The translations under genes were made by a program, and so were the position numbers. From NCBI GenBank assembly GCA_015064285.1, contig SVSN01000025.1, positions 1-34,524 on the forward strand: DNA of 34,524 nt. The letters are read 5' to 3'. The DNA comes from Oscillospiraceae bacterium. Lineage in GTDB: Bacteria > Bacillota > Clostridia > Oscillospirales > CAG-272. This document shows positions 15,950 to 22,835 of this stretch, piece by piece. The notes below the pieces were generated by a model. The model had not been told where the DNA came from, did not search any database, and saw only the letters and a program-made list of their open reading frames with translations. How positions within the stretch are numbered: the first letter of the stretch is position 1; each line of letters starts with the position of its first letter.

Positions 15950-15993
15950 ATTCTGTAATTTAATTCTTATTTCTCAATTCTTATTTCTCAATT
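15950..15993 (-). repeat. AT-rich TAAGAA-type motif with two tandem 14-bp units, after the EcfA2 stop
   Basis: Two perfect 14-bp tandem copies of AATTCTTATTTCTC (plus-strand reading) lie at 15962-15975 and 15976-15989, followed by a partial third. Read in the sense of EcfA2 this is GAGAAATAAGAATT. The repeat covers the last codons and stop of EcfA2 and fills the gap before EcfT. The same kind of motif follows the stops at 17777, 18957, 20667, 22246, 23965 and 30551. Confidence 0.75.
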
Positions 15994-16819
15994 TGTCATA
16001 CGCCCATTCCACGGTATACACATCCCGTCCGATGTCTACACCGTACTGCCGGAGCATATAGGCCACACGGGTGATCTGGGGCACATCCAGCCCCACCGCA
16101 ATCAGTTCGTCCGCCCGGGAGAACACATCGGCACAGGGAGCATGCATCAGGATTTTTCCGGTTGCCATCACCACCAGATCGTCGCAGTACATGGCCATGT
16201 CTTCCATGCTGTGGCTGACAATGATCACATTGGTACCGGATTCTCTGGCGAATTTCTTCACACCACCCAGAATTTCCCGTCTTCCTCCCGGATCCAGTCC
16301 CGCCGCCGGTTCGTCCAGAATCAGAATCTGGGGCGACATGGCGATAACACCCGCCAGAGCCGCACGCCGTTTCTGTCCTCCGGACAGTTCAAAGGGAGAT
16401 TTTACAAGCAGAGCCGGATCCAGCCCCGCAAAGGCGGCACCGCGCACCACTCTGTCGTGTACTTCTTCCTCAGACAGTCCCATATTCCGGGGACCGTAGG
16501 CAATATCTTCTTCCACTGTTTCCGCAAACAGCTGGTATTCGGGATACTGCATCACCAGTCCCGCCTTGAAGCGCACCTGCCGGATCTTTTTCGGTTCACT
16601 CCAGATGTCGGTACCATCAATGAGCACCTGCCCTTCCGTGGGCTTCAGCAGTGCATTGATCAGCTGCATCATGGTGGATTTGCCGCTGCCGGTGTGGCCG
16701 ATGAGTCCGGTGATTCCCTCGCCCGTCAGGGTCAGGTTCACGTTGTCCAGCGCTTTTGATTCATAGGGCGTCCCCTTATTATAAATGTAAGAGACATTTC
16801 TCAGCTCCACCGTTGCCAT
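15974..16819 (-). CDS. ecfA2: ECF transporter ATP-binding protein EcfA2
   Basis: The 281-residue ABC ATPase contains Walker A GHTGSGKST (about 41-49), the Q-loop region MQYPEYQLF typical of EcfA proteins, the signature LSGGQKRR, Walker B LILDEPAAGLDP and the switch histidine (VSHSMEDM). It pairs with EcfA1 to power vitamin uptake on the cytoplasmic face of EcfT. Its ATG shares one base with the EcfA1 stop (TGATG), so the two are coupled. The last residues (LRNKN) are encoded inside an AT-rich repeat, suggesting that the natural C terminus was altered. Confidence 0.95.
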   Translation of the reverse strand: MATVELRNVSYIYNKGTPYESKALDNVNLTLTGEGITGLIGHTGSGKSTMMQLINALLKPTEGQVLIDGTDIWSEPKKIRQVRFKAGLVMQYPEYQLFAETVEEDIAYGPRNMGLSEEEVHDRVVRGAAFAGLDPALLVKSPFELSGGQKRRAALAGVIAMSPQILILDEPAAGLDPGGRREILGGVKKFARESGTNVIIVSHSMEDMAMYCDDLVVMATGKILMHAPCADVFSRADELIAVGLDVPQITRVAYMLRQYGVDIGRDVYTVEWAYDKLRNKN

Positions 16820-17691
16820 CAGCTGCGCCCCCTTTCCAGTGCTTTCGCAATGATTTTCGCACAGATTTCGGGATCAAACACATCCAGCGGCACGTCATAG
16901 CCGTCTTTTTTCAGTTTATACAGAATTTCGGTGGTCTGGGGTACATCCAGTCCCACTTCCCACAGAGGTTCCGGACGGCTGAAAACCTCGCCCGGTGTAC
17001 CGTCATCCAGAATACTGCCTTCGTTCATGACAATGATCCGGTCAGCCATGGCAGCTTCGTTCATGTAGTGGGTGATCATCAGTACAGTGATCCCGTCTTC
17101 CCGGTTCAGCCGCAGGATGGTGTCCATGACTTCCTTCCGGCCCAGGGGATCCAGCATGGCGGTGCTTTCATCAAAAATGATGATCTTCCGCTTCATGGCA
17201 ATGGTACCGGCAATGGCCACCCGCTGCTTCTGTCCCCCGGACAGCTTATGGGGTGCATGGCGGGCATATTTGGTCATACCCACAATCTCCAGTGCTTCGT
17301 CCACCCGGCGGCGGATTTCGGCAGAAGGAATCCCCAGATTTTCGCAGCCGAAAGCCACATCCTCTTCCACCACGGTGGCAACAATCTGGTTGTCGGGATT
17401 CTGGAAGACCATACCGATCTCCCGTCTTGCCTGCATGACATCCTGCTCGGTCACATTCTCCGCAGACATATTCTTCCCGTTCAGGAAAATCTGCCCGCCG
17501 GTGGGTGCGTAAATCATGCACAGCAGCTTGGCCAGTGTAGACTTACCGCTGCCGTTATGACCGAGAATGGCGGTAAAAGAGCCTTCTTCAATGGCAAACG
17601 ACACGTCCCGCACAGCTTTCACTGCCGGCGTATCCTCATCCCCCGGATATTCATAGGTGAGATTTCTTGCTTCCAAAACGATATTTTTCAC
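16819..17691 (-). CDS. ecfA1: ECF transporter ATP-binding protein EcfA1
   Basis: The 290-residue ABC ATPase has Walker A GHNGSGKST, a Q-loop region FQNPDNQIV, signature LSGGQKQR, Walker B IIFDESTAMLDP and switch histidine in ITHYMNE. The Asp-Glu-Ser-Thr-Ala-Met-Leu-Asp-Pro form of Walker B is typical of EcfA1. An in-frame ATG lies at 17769, but the extra 26 residues do not resemble the family; I choose the GTG at 17691, preceded by AAAGGA ten bases upstream, giving VKNIVLEARNLTYEYP as the N terminus. It is the first of the three ECF module genes; the 85-base gap upstream carries an AT-rich repeat. Confidence 0.94.
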   Translation of the reverse strand: MKNIVLEARNLTYEYPGDEDTPAVKAVRDVSFAIEEGSFTAILGHNGSGKSTLAKLLCMIYAPTGGQIFLNGKNMSAENVTEQDVMQARREIGMVFQNPDNQIVATVVEEDVAFGCENLGIPSAEIRRRVDEALEIVGMTKYARHAPHKLSGGQKQRVAIAGTIAMKRKIIIFDESTAMLDPLGRKEVMDTILRLNREDGITVLMITHYMNEAAMADRIIVMNEGSILDDGTPGEVFSRPEPLWEVGLDVPQTTEILYKLKKDGYDVPLDVFDPEICAKIIAKALERGRS

Positions 17692-17752
17692 GATTACGCA
17701 GTCCTTTCGCAACCCCGGTACAGAACACTTCCCGGAATCCGATTTCGCAATA

Positions 17753-17779
17753 TAATTCTGAATTCTCAATTCTTAATCA
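17753..17779 (-). repeat. AT-rich TAAGAA-type motif after the methyltransferase stop
   Basis: In the sense of the methyltransferase gene, the stop TGA is followed at once by TTAAGAATTGAGAATTCAG. It belongs to the same motif family as the copy at 15950-15993. Confidence 0.65.
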
Positions 17780-18652
17780 TTCCACGTCCCGCCACCAGCG
17801 AACGGAGGCACCTGCCGGAAGGGCAAGACCGCTGTTTGTCACGGGAATGCCCAGTTCGCCCGCTTCCGACTGCCCGTTCAGGTGCTTCGGCAGAGCAAGG
17901 GACAGCAGATACTGCATAGTGGATGGGGACAGGCCGGTAGTGTAGGAGTTGATCAGGAAAAACAGCGGATCGTCTGAGAGCACCTGTGCTGTCAGGTTTA
18001 TCAGATCGGCGGCGCAGTCTTCCAGCTTCCACACTTCGCCGCCCGGGCCTCTGCCGTAGGAAGGGGGATCCATGATGATCCCGTCGTATTTGTTTCCGCG
18101 TCGGATTTCCCGTTCCACAAACTTGCGGCAGTCATCCACAATATAGCGGCAGGGTGCGTCTTCTCTCCCGGAGAGCTTCATGTTTTCCTTGGCGGCATTG
18201 GTCATACCCTTGGAGGCATCCACATGGCACACGGAAGCCCCGGCCACGGAAGCGGCAACGGTGGCACCTCCTGTATAGGCGAACAGGTTCAGAACCTTGA
18301 TTTCTCTCCCCCCGGCAACAGCGCGGCGGATCAGATCCCCGGTCCAGTCCCAGTTGGCGGCCTGTTCGGGGAAAAGGCCGGTATGCTTGAACCCCATAGG
18401 GCGGAGCTTGAAGGTAAAGTCCCCGTAATTCACGCACCATTCCTCGGGCATTTTATTGACAACCCAGGAGCCGCCTCCGCCTACTCTGCGGTATACCCCA
18501 TGGGCCTTCTTCCAGCGGGGATCCTTCTTTTCCCCTTTCCAGATGATCTGGGGATCGGGGCGGATCAGAATATAGTCCCCCCACCGTTCCAGCCGCTCGC
18601 CGTCCTGGGCGTCGATCAGTTCGTAATCCTGCCATTTATCTGCTTTCCACAT
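17777..18652 (-). CDS. Class I SAM-dependent methyltransferase, RlmI-like (probable rRNA methyltransferase)
   Basis: The 291-residue protein has the S-adenosylmethionine-binding motif LNLFAYTGGAT, an acidic second strand (VCHVDASKGM) and the catalytic-region motif IIMDPPSYGRGPGGEVWKLE, the pattern of RlmI/RlmK-like 23S rRNA methyltransferases lacking the PUA domain. The N terminus (DYELIDAQDGERLERWGDYILIRPDPQIIW) is a conserved substrate-side extension, here given only to show the family. The exact base methylated is not deducible. The frame is open to 18679, but that codon is TTG without a ribosome binding site; the ATG at 18652, with CAGGAG upstream, fits better. It may be read from the ruvC promoter through the MITE-like element. 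Confidence 0.88.
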   Translation of the reverse strand: MWKADKWQDYELIDAQDGERLERWGDYILIRPDPQIIWKGEKKDPRWKKAHGVYRRVGGGGSWVVNKMPEEWCVNYGDFTFKLRPMGFKHTGLFPEQAANWDWTGDLIRRAVAGGREIKVLNLFAYTGGATVAASVAGASVCHVDASKGMTNAAKENMKLSGREDAPCRYIVDDCRKFVEREIRRGNKYDGIIMDPPSYGRGPGGEVWKLEDCAADLINLTAQVLSDDPLFFLINSYTTGLSPSTMQYLLSLALPKHLNGQSEAGELGIPVTNSGLALPAGASVRWWRDVE

Positions 18653-18718
18653 ACTCTCAAAATACTCCTGTATTTTCAAAACTCAAAACCGGCCGCACGC
18701 AGTAATTCTTACGTCAAT

Positions 18719-18939
18719 GATGATTAACTGAACTGTTCGCAAAAGGGGAACGCGGCTTTTTTGAAAAAAAGCCTGGCAAAAAACTTTTATATGGGTTTCG
18801 GATGGATATAGTGACTGCAATTCCATTTGCACAGTAATATGTGTTCTCCAAGACCCAAGAAATAGTAGAGCGAGCTCCCAGGGGCCGGCAACCCTGGTCG
18901 CCACAGGTCGTTTCTGATTGCGTAATATAGTTAATCATC
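18719..18939. mobile_element. MITE-like non-coding element with 11-bp perfect terminal inverted repeats
   Basis: GATGATTAACT at 18719-18729 and its exact reverse complement AGTTAATCATC at 18929-18939 bracket 221 bp between ruvC and the methyltransferase gene. Just inside, CTGTTCGCA and the inverted TATTACGCA are also similar. Internal structure includes a 9-bp hairpin (GGCTTTTTT with AAAAAAGCC, 18754-18773) and a 6-bp hairpin (CCAGGG with CCCTGG, 18878-18897). Short open frames on the minus strand have no ribosome binding site or family resemblance. No clear target-site duplication is seen, so mobility is inference. It could instead be a structured RNA. Confidence 0.5.
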
Positions 18940-18959
18940 GTTTACTTACTTCTTATTTA
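18940..18959 (-). repeat. AT-rich TAAGAA-type motif after the ruvC stop
   Basis: In the sense of ruvC, the stop TAA is followed by ATAAGAAGTAAG, nearly the same core as TTAAGAAGTAAG in the copy after the NagB-like gene. It abuts the right end of the MITE-like element. Confidence 0.55.
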
Positions 18960-19484
18960 ATATTGAATCTTCCCACGCATGGTGGTAGGATGGTTGTACA
19001 GTTCCGCCAGTGCCGAGGTACCTGAGTGGGCGTGACACAGGGCGGCTGCCAGCGCATCGGCGGTGTCGTCCGGTTTCGGAGGCTTTTCCAGCTTCAGAAG
19101 CATGGTCACCATGGTAATCACCTGTTTTTTGTCCGCTCTGCCGTAGCCTACCACTGCCGATTTGATCTGCAGGGGGGTGTATTCGTAGATGGGAATACCC
19201 GCAATGGTGGCGGCAAGGAGCAGGACACCTCTGGCTTCCGCTACGATGATCCCGGTTTTCTGGTTGGTGTTGAAGAACAACTCTTCAATGGACACTGCAT
19301 CCGGTTTGTATACGGAGATGATCTGCTGCATCTGCCGGAACACTTCCGCGATCCGTTCTTCCGTCTTCATCTCCGGGCCTGTGGTGATGGCACCGTAATC
19401 CACCGGCTTTGCTTTCATCCTGTCATAATCGATCACGCCCCAGCCCACAATGGCAATACCCGGGTCGATGCCGAGGATCCGCAT
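18957..19484 (-). CDS. ruvC: Crossover junction endodeoxyribonuclease RuvC
   Basis: The 175-residue nuclease resolves Holliday junctions during recombinational repair, acting with RuvAB. The four catalytic acidic residues are in place: D7 (GIDPG), E67 (SIEELFF), D140 and D143 (PKPDDTADALAAALCH). Length is normal apart from a slightly longer C-terminal tail. GGGAG nine bases before the ATG at 19484 and a consensus promoter at 19521-19549 lie upstream. No ruvA or ruvB follows; downstream is a MITE-like element and then the methyltransferase and ECF genes. Confidence 0.96.
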   Translation of the reverse strand: MRILGIDPGIAIVGWGVIDYDRMKAKPVDYGAITTGPEMKTEERIAEVFRQMQQIISVYKPDAVSIEELFFNTNQKTGIIVAEARGVLLLAATIAGIPIYEYTPLQIKSAVVGYGRADKKQVITMVTMLLKLEKPPKPDDTADALAAALCHAHSGTSALAELYNHPTTMRGKIQY

Positions 19485-19520
19485 GGAAACACTCTCCCTT
19501 ATATATCATCTTATCATAAT

Positions 19521-19549
19521 ATTATACCATAGATTACACCGCTTGTCAA
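19521..19549 (-). promoter_or_regulatory. Consensus sigma-A promoter of ruvC
   Basis: On the minus strand, TTGACA (19544-19549) and TATAAT (19521-19526) are separated by 17 bases, with an extended -10 TGG just upstream of TATAAT. This is a full consensus match. Transcription would start near 19514, about 30 bases before the ruvC start codon. Confidence 0.9.
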
Positions 19550-19623
19550 AATCTATTTCCCGGGATTTTTGTTGGGATTTCGTAAATTTTCTGCTGTTTT
19601 TGATGCAATATCCCCATCCCTGT

Positions 19624-19658
19624 AAAAAAGACCCGCCGGATGGTTTCCGACAGGTCTT
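19624..19658 (-). terminator. Rho-independent terminator of thiT
   Basis: On the minus strand a 12-bp stem (AAGACCTGTCGG with CCGGCGGGTCTT, two G-U pairs) with a 7-base loop is followed by six T. It lies 35 bases past the thiT stop and upstream of the ruvC promoter. Confidence 0.9.
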
Positions 19659-19692
19659 CTCATGACAGATTATTTCGTATCCGGAACCGGAT

Positions 19693-20307
19693 TCACCGCA
19701 CCCGGAACCGGGCCAGTGCTTTTGTCAGAATCGGCACACCGATTACGGTTTCGATGATTTCCGGAACCATGTAGCCGCCGTTGTAGATCAGCGAGAACAG
19801 CCATGCGCCGTAGCGGTGTACGATATGACCCGGATCATCGGCATACCATTCCAGATCCAGCGCATACCAGATTACAGCCCCGGACACCAGATGGCAGGCA
19901 AACCGGAGCAGCACCACGGTCACGGTACCCACAATAGCACCGATCCACAGGTTTTTGCGGTCGTCCCTGGTGTAGGGAATTTTCACAGCATAGCCGGCCA
20001 GTCCCAGTACTGTGAAAGCGAAGATATAATCAAAGAAAATGCACAGCACCCTGCCCCCGGCGGACGGCACCCACGCAATGTTGTTCAGCCCCAGAATCAG
20101 CTGGAGGACAGAGTAAACAAACGCTGCCGGCAGGCCCACTTTCACACCCCTGCGCAGGGACAGAATGATAATGGGCGCCATGGAAAGCAGCGTAACGGAG
20201 CCTCCGAAAGGCGCTTCGTAAATTTTGATAAAGCTCAGTGCTGTACCGAGCGCAATCATCATGGCAGATTCTACCAGAAGAATAATTTTCTGTAAACGGG
20301 TCATCAT
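19693..20307 (-). CDS. thiT: Energy-coupled thiamine transporter S component, ThiT
   Basis: The 204-residue hydrophobic protein has about six membrane segments and ThiT-like features: GGSVTLLSMAPIIILSLRRG in the first third, FDYIFAFTVLGLAGYAV in the middle and a C-terminal YNGGYMVPEIIETVIG. It binds thiamine and associates with EcfT and two EcfA ATPases. The assignment is strengthened by a TPP riboswitch directly upstream. The open frame begins at 20460, but that would place coding sequence over the riboswitch terminator; AAGAGG upstream of two adjacent ATGs fixes the start at 20307 (or 20304). Confidence 0.93.
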   Translation of the reverse strand: MMTRLQKIILLVESAMMIALGTALSFIKIYEAPFGGSVTLLSMAPIIILSLRRGVKVGLPAAFVYSVLQLILGLNNIAWVPSAGGRVLCIFFDYIFAFTVLGLAGYAVKIPYTRDDRKNLWIGAIVGTVTVVLLRFACHLVSGAVIWYALDLEWYADDPGHIVHRYGAWLFSLIYNGGYMVPEIIETVIGVPILTKALARFRVR

Positions 20308-20404
20308 AAAACCTCTTTCCGATGAAATGAATTTCCGGCTTCTGCGTTCTGCAGCATGCCTCTGCCGGAGTTTTGGTTGACAAACCGCTTCTTTTTCGTC
20401 AGAC

Positions 20405-20451
20405 AAAAGGAAAAGGCCTTCATTCCCTGTCGTTGACGGAAAAGAAAGCCT
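20405..20451 (-). terminator. Riboswitch-controlled terminator (expression platform) ahead of thiT
   Basis: On the minus strand AGGCTTTCTTTTCC (20438-20451) can pair with GGGAATGAAGGCCT (20414-20427) at 13 of 14 positions, with a 10-base loop and a following TTTTCCTTTT run. It lies between the riboswitch and the thiT start, as expected for TPP-dependent transcription termination. Confidence 0.72.
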
Positions 20452-20481
20452 GATATTCATCGGATGGTGATCAGTTACCCG

Positions 20482-20568
20482 ACAAACATACTCCCTACGC
20501 CGGCATTATCCGGATCAGGTTGAAGGGTTCGGCATTTCCGTCTCAGCCATACGGCACCCCTGGTTTGT
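20482..20568 (-). promoter_or_regulatory. TPP riboswitch (THI element)
   Basis: Read on the minus strand, the conserved THI-box blocks appear in order: GGGGTGC, GGCTGAGA, AACCCTT, ACCTGATCCGGATAATGCC and GCGTAGGGA. The closing stem P1 is formed by ACAAAC (20563-20568) and GTTTGT (20482-20487). It binds thiamine pyrophosphate and should switch off thiT when the vitamin is plentiful, through the terminator at 20405-20451. Confidence 0.97.
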
Positions 20569-20576
20569 TCGTTTTC

Positions 20577-20605
20577 AGTATAGCACAGCTGTGCGTCTTT
20601 GTCAA
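20577..20605 (-). promoter_or_regulatory. Sigma-A promoter of thiT
   Basis: On the minus strand, TTGACA (20600-20605) and TATACT (20577-20582) are 17 bases apart, with an extended -10 TGC before TATACT. Transcription would start near 20570, immediately ahead of riboswitch stem P1. Confidence 0.88.
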
Positions 20606-20636
20606 GAGATAATCCCGGAAGAATTCCGCGATTCTC

Positions 20637-20668
20637 CCGTATTTCTTACCTCTCAGCCCTTATTTCTT
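20637..20668 (-). repeat. AT-rich TAAGAA-type motif after the XRE regulator stop
   Basis: In gene sense, the stop TAA is followed by GAAATAAGGGCTGAGAGG and then TAAGAAATAC. The copy after the SGNH hydrolase (22252-22285) is closely similar, including the GGGC segment in the middle. Confidence 0.6.
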
Positions 20669-21284
20669 ACTTTACCCTGTGCAGCATCCGGCAGCTGATC
20701 CAGACAATAGCCACCGCCGGAATGGCAAGCCACATAAGCTGCCAGACCTGATAGCTCCGCAGAATCCAGCACAGCATGAACAGTATGCCCACCACAAAAA
20801 AGCTGCACAGCCAGAAAGTCAGCTTCTTCATGCCCCACAGACCGTTGAAGATTACTGTCAGCAGTCCTGTTACAGGTACGGCAATGATCAGTGCCATTGT
20901 CAGATCTACCTGACAGAAACGGCCAATCAGATACACCAGCGCCGCCAGCATCCACACGCCGATCACGGCAATGGCCGCCACGGCACCGTGGTTGATAACC
21001 GGCTGCGGTGTCTTTTCCGTCTGCTCCGGTGCATCATTTTCAGATACCGCAGAAGGTTCCTGCCCCGGCAGGGAAAGAAGTGTATCTGTGGTTATGCCGA
21101 AGGTATCCGCCATCCGCTTCAGGCAGAGCACATCCGGCAGCCCTTCCGCCCGCTCCCACTTGGATACGGTCTTATCGGAGTAGCCCAGTTTCTCCGCCAG
21201 TTCCGCCTGGGTCATACCGGCTCTTTTCCGGCAGGCGGTAATATTGGAAGCAAGGATCCGCACCAGATCCTGTTTTTCATCCAT
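20667..21284 (-). CDS. Membrane-anchored XRE-family transcriptional regulator
   Basis: The 205-residue protein begins with a Cro/C1-type helix-turn-helix (about 8-62; MTQAELAEKLGYSDKTVSKW is the classic XRE core), then a linker rich in Glu and Pro (70-95) and four hydrophobic segments (about 97-117, 122-142, 150-170, 175-195). DNA binding at the cytoplasmic face with a membrane domain that may sense envelope conditions is inferred from this layout, common in Clostridia. AAAGGAGAG six bases before the ATG at 21284 fixes the start. The 296-base upstream region shared with the divergent SGNH gene holds hairpin-rich sequence (21406-21480) and a 15-bp palindrome (21517-21531) that could be its own operator. 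Confidence 0.9.
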   Translation of the reverse strand: MDEKQDLVRILASNITACRKRAGMTQAELAEKLGYSDKTVSKWERAEGLPDVLCLKRMADTFGITTDTLLSLPGQEPSAVSENDAPEQTEKTPQPVINHGAVAAIAVIGVWMLAALVYLIGRFCQVDLTMALIIAVPVTGLLTVIFNGLWGMKKLTFWLCSFFVVGILFMLCWILRSYQVWQLMWLAIPAVAIVWISCRMLHRVK

Positions 21285-21405
21285 GTTTTTCTCTCCTTTT
21301 ATTCCGATTATTCCGAAAACACTATCTCTCCGGGGGAGAATTCCCATTTTTTCTTCTCTCCCCACAGTAGAATCGTCGGTTTTCTCGTTCTGCAGGCCCG
21401 TTTTC

Positions 21406-21480
21406 ACTCTATCGGCAGGAGAACCGCAACATTCCGGCGGTCTTCTCCGGGAAGAATTCAAAAAACCCGAAAGATAGAGT
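21406..21480 (-). other. Candidate structured RNA element in the XRE leader
   Basis: An 8-bp outer stem (ACTCTATC 21406-21413 with GATAGAGT 21473-21480) encloses a hairpin of GGAGAACCGC (21418-21427) with GCGGTCTTCTCC (21437-21448, two-base bulge) and a smaller CGGG/CCCG hairpin (21448-21451 with 21466-21469). Between this and the XRE start, GGGGAGA and TTCTCCCC can form a further stem. The strand is not certain; the minus strand is chosen because the region lies in the XRE 5' leader. No known riboswitch consensus is recognised. Confidence 0.35.
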
Positions 21481-21499
21481 ACGCTCAACGGATACGGGG

Positions 21500-21531
21500 T
21501 GGGCAAATTGGAAATAATCAGATATACTGAT
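21500..21531 (+). promoter_or_regulatory. Probable SGNH-hydrolase promoter overlapped by a palindromic operator
   Basis: TGGGCA (21500-21505) and TATACT (21523-21528) are 17 bases apart and lie about 50 bases before the start codon at 21581. The -10 box sits inside ATCAGATATACTGAT (21517-21531), a palindrome with 5-bp arms around a TATA centre. Binding of the divergently encoded XRE protein here is inference. Confidence 0.5.
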
Positions 21532-21580
21532 ACCGTAAGATAATCATACCACAAAGCGCCAAAGAAAGCAAGGGATTCAT

Positions 21581-22246
21581 ATGAAGCAGATTTTTATTTT
21601 CGGAGATTCCATCGTAAAAGGGGTCACATACAGTACCGAAGCGGACAAATACAGACTGGTACCGGACCGGTACGCCACTCTGGCAAGCCGCGGATGGGAG
21701 ATAAAAAACTGTGCACTGATGGGCGCCACCGTGGAAGAAGGCACAAAAATGCTCCAAAAAAAGCTGGTGGACACGTCGGAAGATACCACAGTGCTCCTGG
21801 AGTTCGGCGGCAACGACTGCGACTACCACTGGGCTGACATTTCCGCCGATCCCACTGCCGCACACCAGCCGAAGACCCCGCTGGAACATTTTACCCGCCT
21901 GTACGGTGAGCTGGTATCCTGCGCCAGAGAAAAGGGTGCATCGGTGTACATCTGCAATCTGGTACCGCTGGATTCGGACAAATACATGAACTGGATTTCC
22001 CGCGGACTGAACTACGATTCCATTCTCGGATGGCTGGGAGATTCTTCCATGCTGTACCGCTGGCACGAGTTCTACAGCCGCACCACGGAAAAGCTGGCAG
22101 AAAAGCTGGACTGCCCCCTGATTGACCTGCGCCAGCCCTTCCTGATGAGCCATCATTACCGGAATCTGCTTTCCGATGACGGTATCCATCCCACTGCGGA
22201 AGGCCACGCACTGATCGACCGTACGATAGCGGCGGCACTGGCGTGA
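21581..22246 (+). CDS. SGNH/GDSL-family hydrolase
   Basis: The 221-residue protein has the SGNH blocks: GDS with the nucleophile S10 (FIFGDSIVKG), a glycine near 48 (LMGATV), GGND at 76-79 (LLEFGGNDCD) and the C-terminal D200-x-x-H203 (SDDGIHPTAEGH). Such enzymes cleave ester bonds in lipids or acylated carbohydrates. There is no signal peptide, so it acts in the cytoplasm. The substrate cannot be told. It is the only gene of a short plus-strand unit, with AAGGG before the ATG and a terminator at 22290-22321. Confidence 0.93.
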   Translation: MKQIFIFGDSIVKGVTYSTEADKYRLVPDRYATLASRGWEIKNCALMGATVEEGTKMLQKKLVDTSEDTTVLLEFGGNDCDYHWADISADPTAAHQPKTPLEHFTRLYGELVSCAREKGASVYICNLVPLDSDKYMNWISRGLNYDSILGWLGDSSMLYRWHEFYSRTTEKLAEKLDCPLIDLRQPFLMSHHYRNLLSDDGIHPTAEGHALIDRTIAAALA

Positions 22247-22251
22247 TTCAT

Positions 22252-22285
22252 GTAAGATGTAAGAGGGCAGAAGTAAGAAATATAC
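22252..22285 (+). repeat. AT-rich TAAGAA-type motif after the SGNH-hydrolase stop
   Basis: Five bases past the stop codon, GTAAGATGTAAG is followed by a GGGC segment and AAGTAAGAAATA. It closely resembles the copy after the XRE gene and is in sense orientation relative to the upstream gene. Confidence 0.6.
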
Positions 22286-22289
22286 AGAA

Positions 22290-22321
22290 ATACCGCCCCA
22301 CAACCGGAGCGGTATTTTTTT
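22290..22321 (+). terminator. Rho-independent terminator of the SGNH-hydrolase gene
   Basis: A perfect 7-bp stem (ATACCGC 22290-22296 with GCGGTAT 22309-22315) is followed by a run of seven T. The convergent membrane-protein gene ends at 22320, so the T run overlaps its stop codon. Confidence 0.85.
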
Positions 22322-22835
22322 ATTCATTTCGTCTGCGGTACAGGTACACCCCGAATCCTGCGGCGGCCAGGCAGTAGACAAACAGCCATGGCAGCAGTGT
22401 CTCCGCGGAAGCACCTGCACCGAACAGCGGCAGAAAGCCAATATACGGAAGCAGGGGAAGCGTGAAGATCAGCGTAATGACAAACTCCGCTACACCGGCA
22501 GACAGCAGATCTCCCGCGCCAAGACCAAGAGAAGGGGCCGCCAACAGAAACAGCGTACAGGTCAGGGTGATAAAGACCAGAATCAGCAGAAAAATCAGCA
22601 TATTTTCCCGCCTGCGGAACAGGTACATGCCAAGCGGCAGCAGAACCGCCCAGGCGATTCCGCCGATGGAAGCGTAGTACTGCACAATTCCGCAGGTGTG
22701 TTCCGGCCCCACATCACTGCATCCGCAGCCGATAAGAAACGGATGGCAAATGAAGAAAAATGCGTACAGCACCGCCAGCCACCACAGGACAAGCCTCAGC
22801 CCGGCTTTGCGTTCCGGGGTAAAAAAAGCCGTCAT
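22320..22835 (-). CDS. Membrane protein of unknown function with Cys-x-Cys-x8-Cys motif (small paralogue)
   Basis: The 171-residue protein has about five membrane segments (roughly 13-35, 54-72, 78-101, 108-131 and 145-164). After the first one comes IGCGCSDVGPEHTCG with C37, C39 and C48, then LPLGMYLFRRRENML. The product of the gene just upstream (22832-23812) has the same order and identical cysteine spacing, so the two are paralogues. The ATG overlaps that gene's stop by four bases and has AAAGGAG six bases upstream. I do not recognise the family; the cysteines are predicted to lie in one extramembrane loop and could bind a metal or form a disulfide, which is inference. Confidence 0.72.
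   Translation of the reverse strand: MTAFFTPERKAGLRLVLWWLAVLYAFFFICHPFLIGCGCSDVGPEHTCGIVQYYASIGGIAWAVLLPLGMYLFRRRENMLIFLLILVFITLTCTLFLLAAPSLGLGAGDLLSAGVAEFVITLIFTLPLLPYIGFLPLFGAGASAETLLPWLFVYCLAAAGFGVYLYRRRNE

Noticed and set aside
18683-18938. Two overlapping 73-74-codon minus-strand frames inside the MITE-like element.
   Set aside because: No ribosome binding site, low-complexity composition from the hairpins, and no family resemblance. Better explained as non-coding repeat sequence.
20308-20460. Extending the ThiT protein to an upstream ATG at 20460.
   Set aside because: The added residues would be encoded over the riboswitch terminator, do not resemble the family, and a ribosome binding site exists at the downstream ATG.
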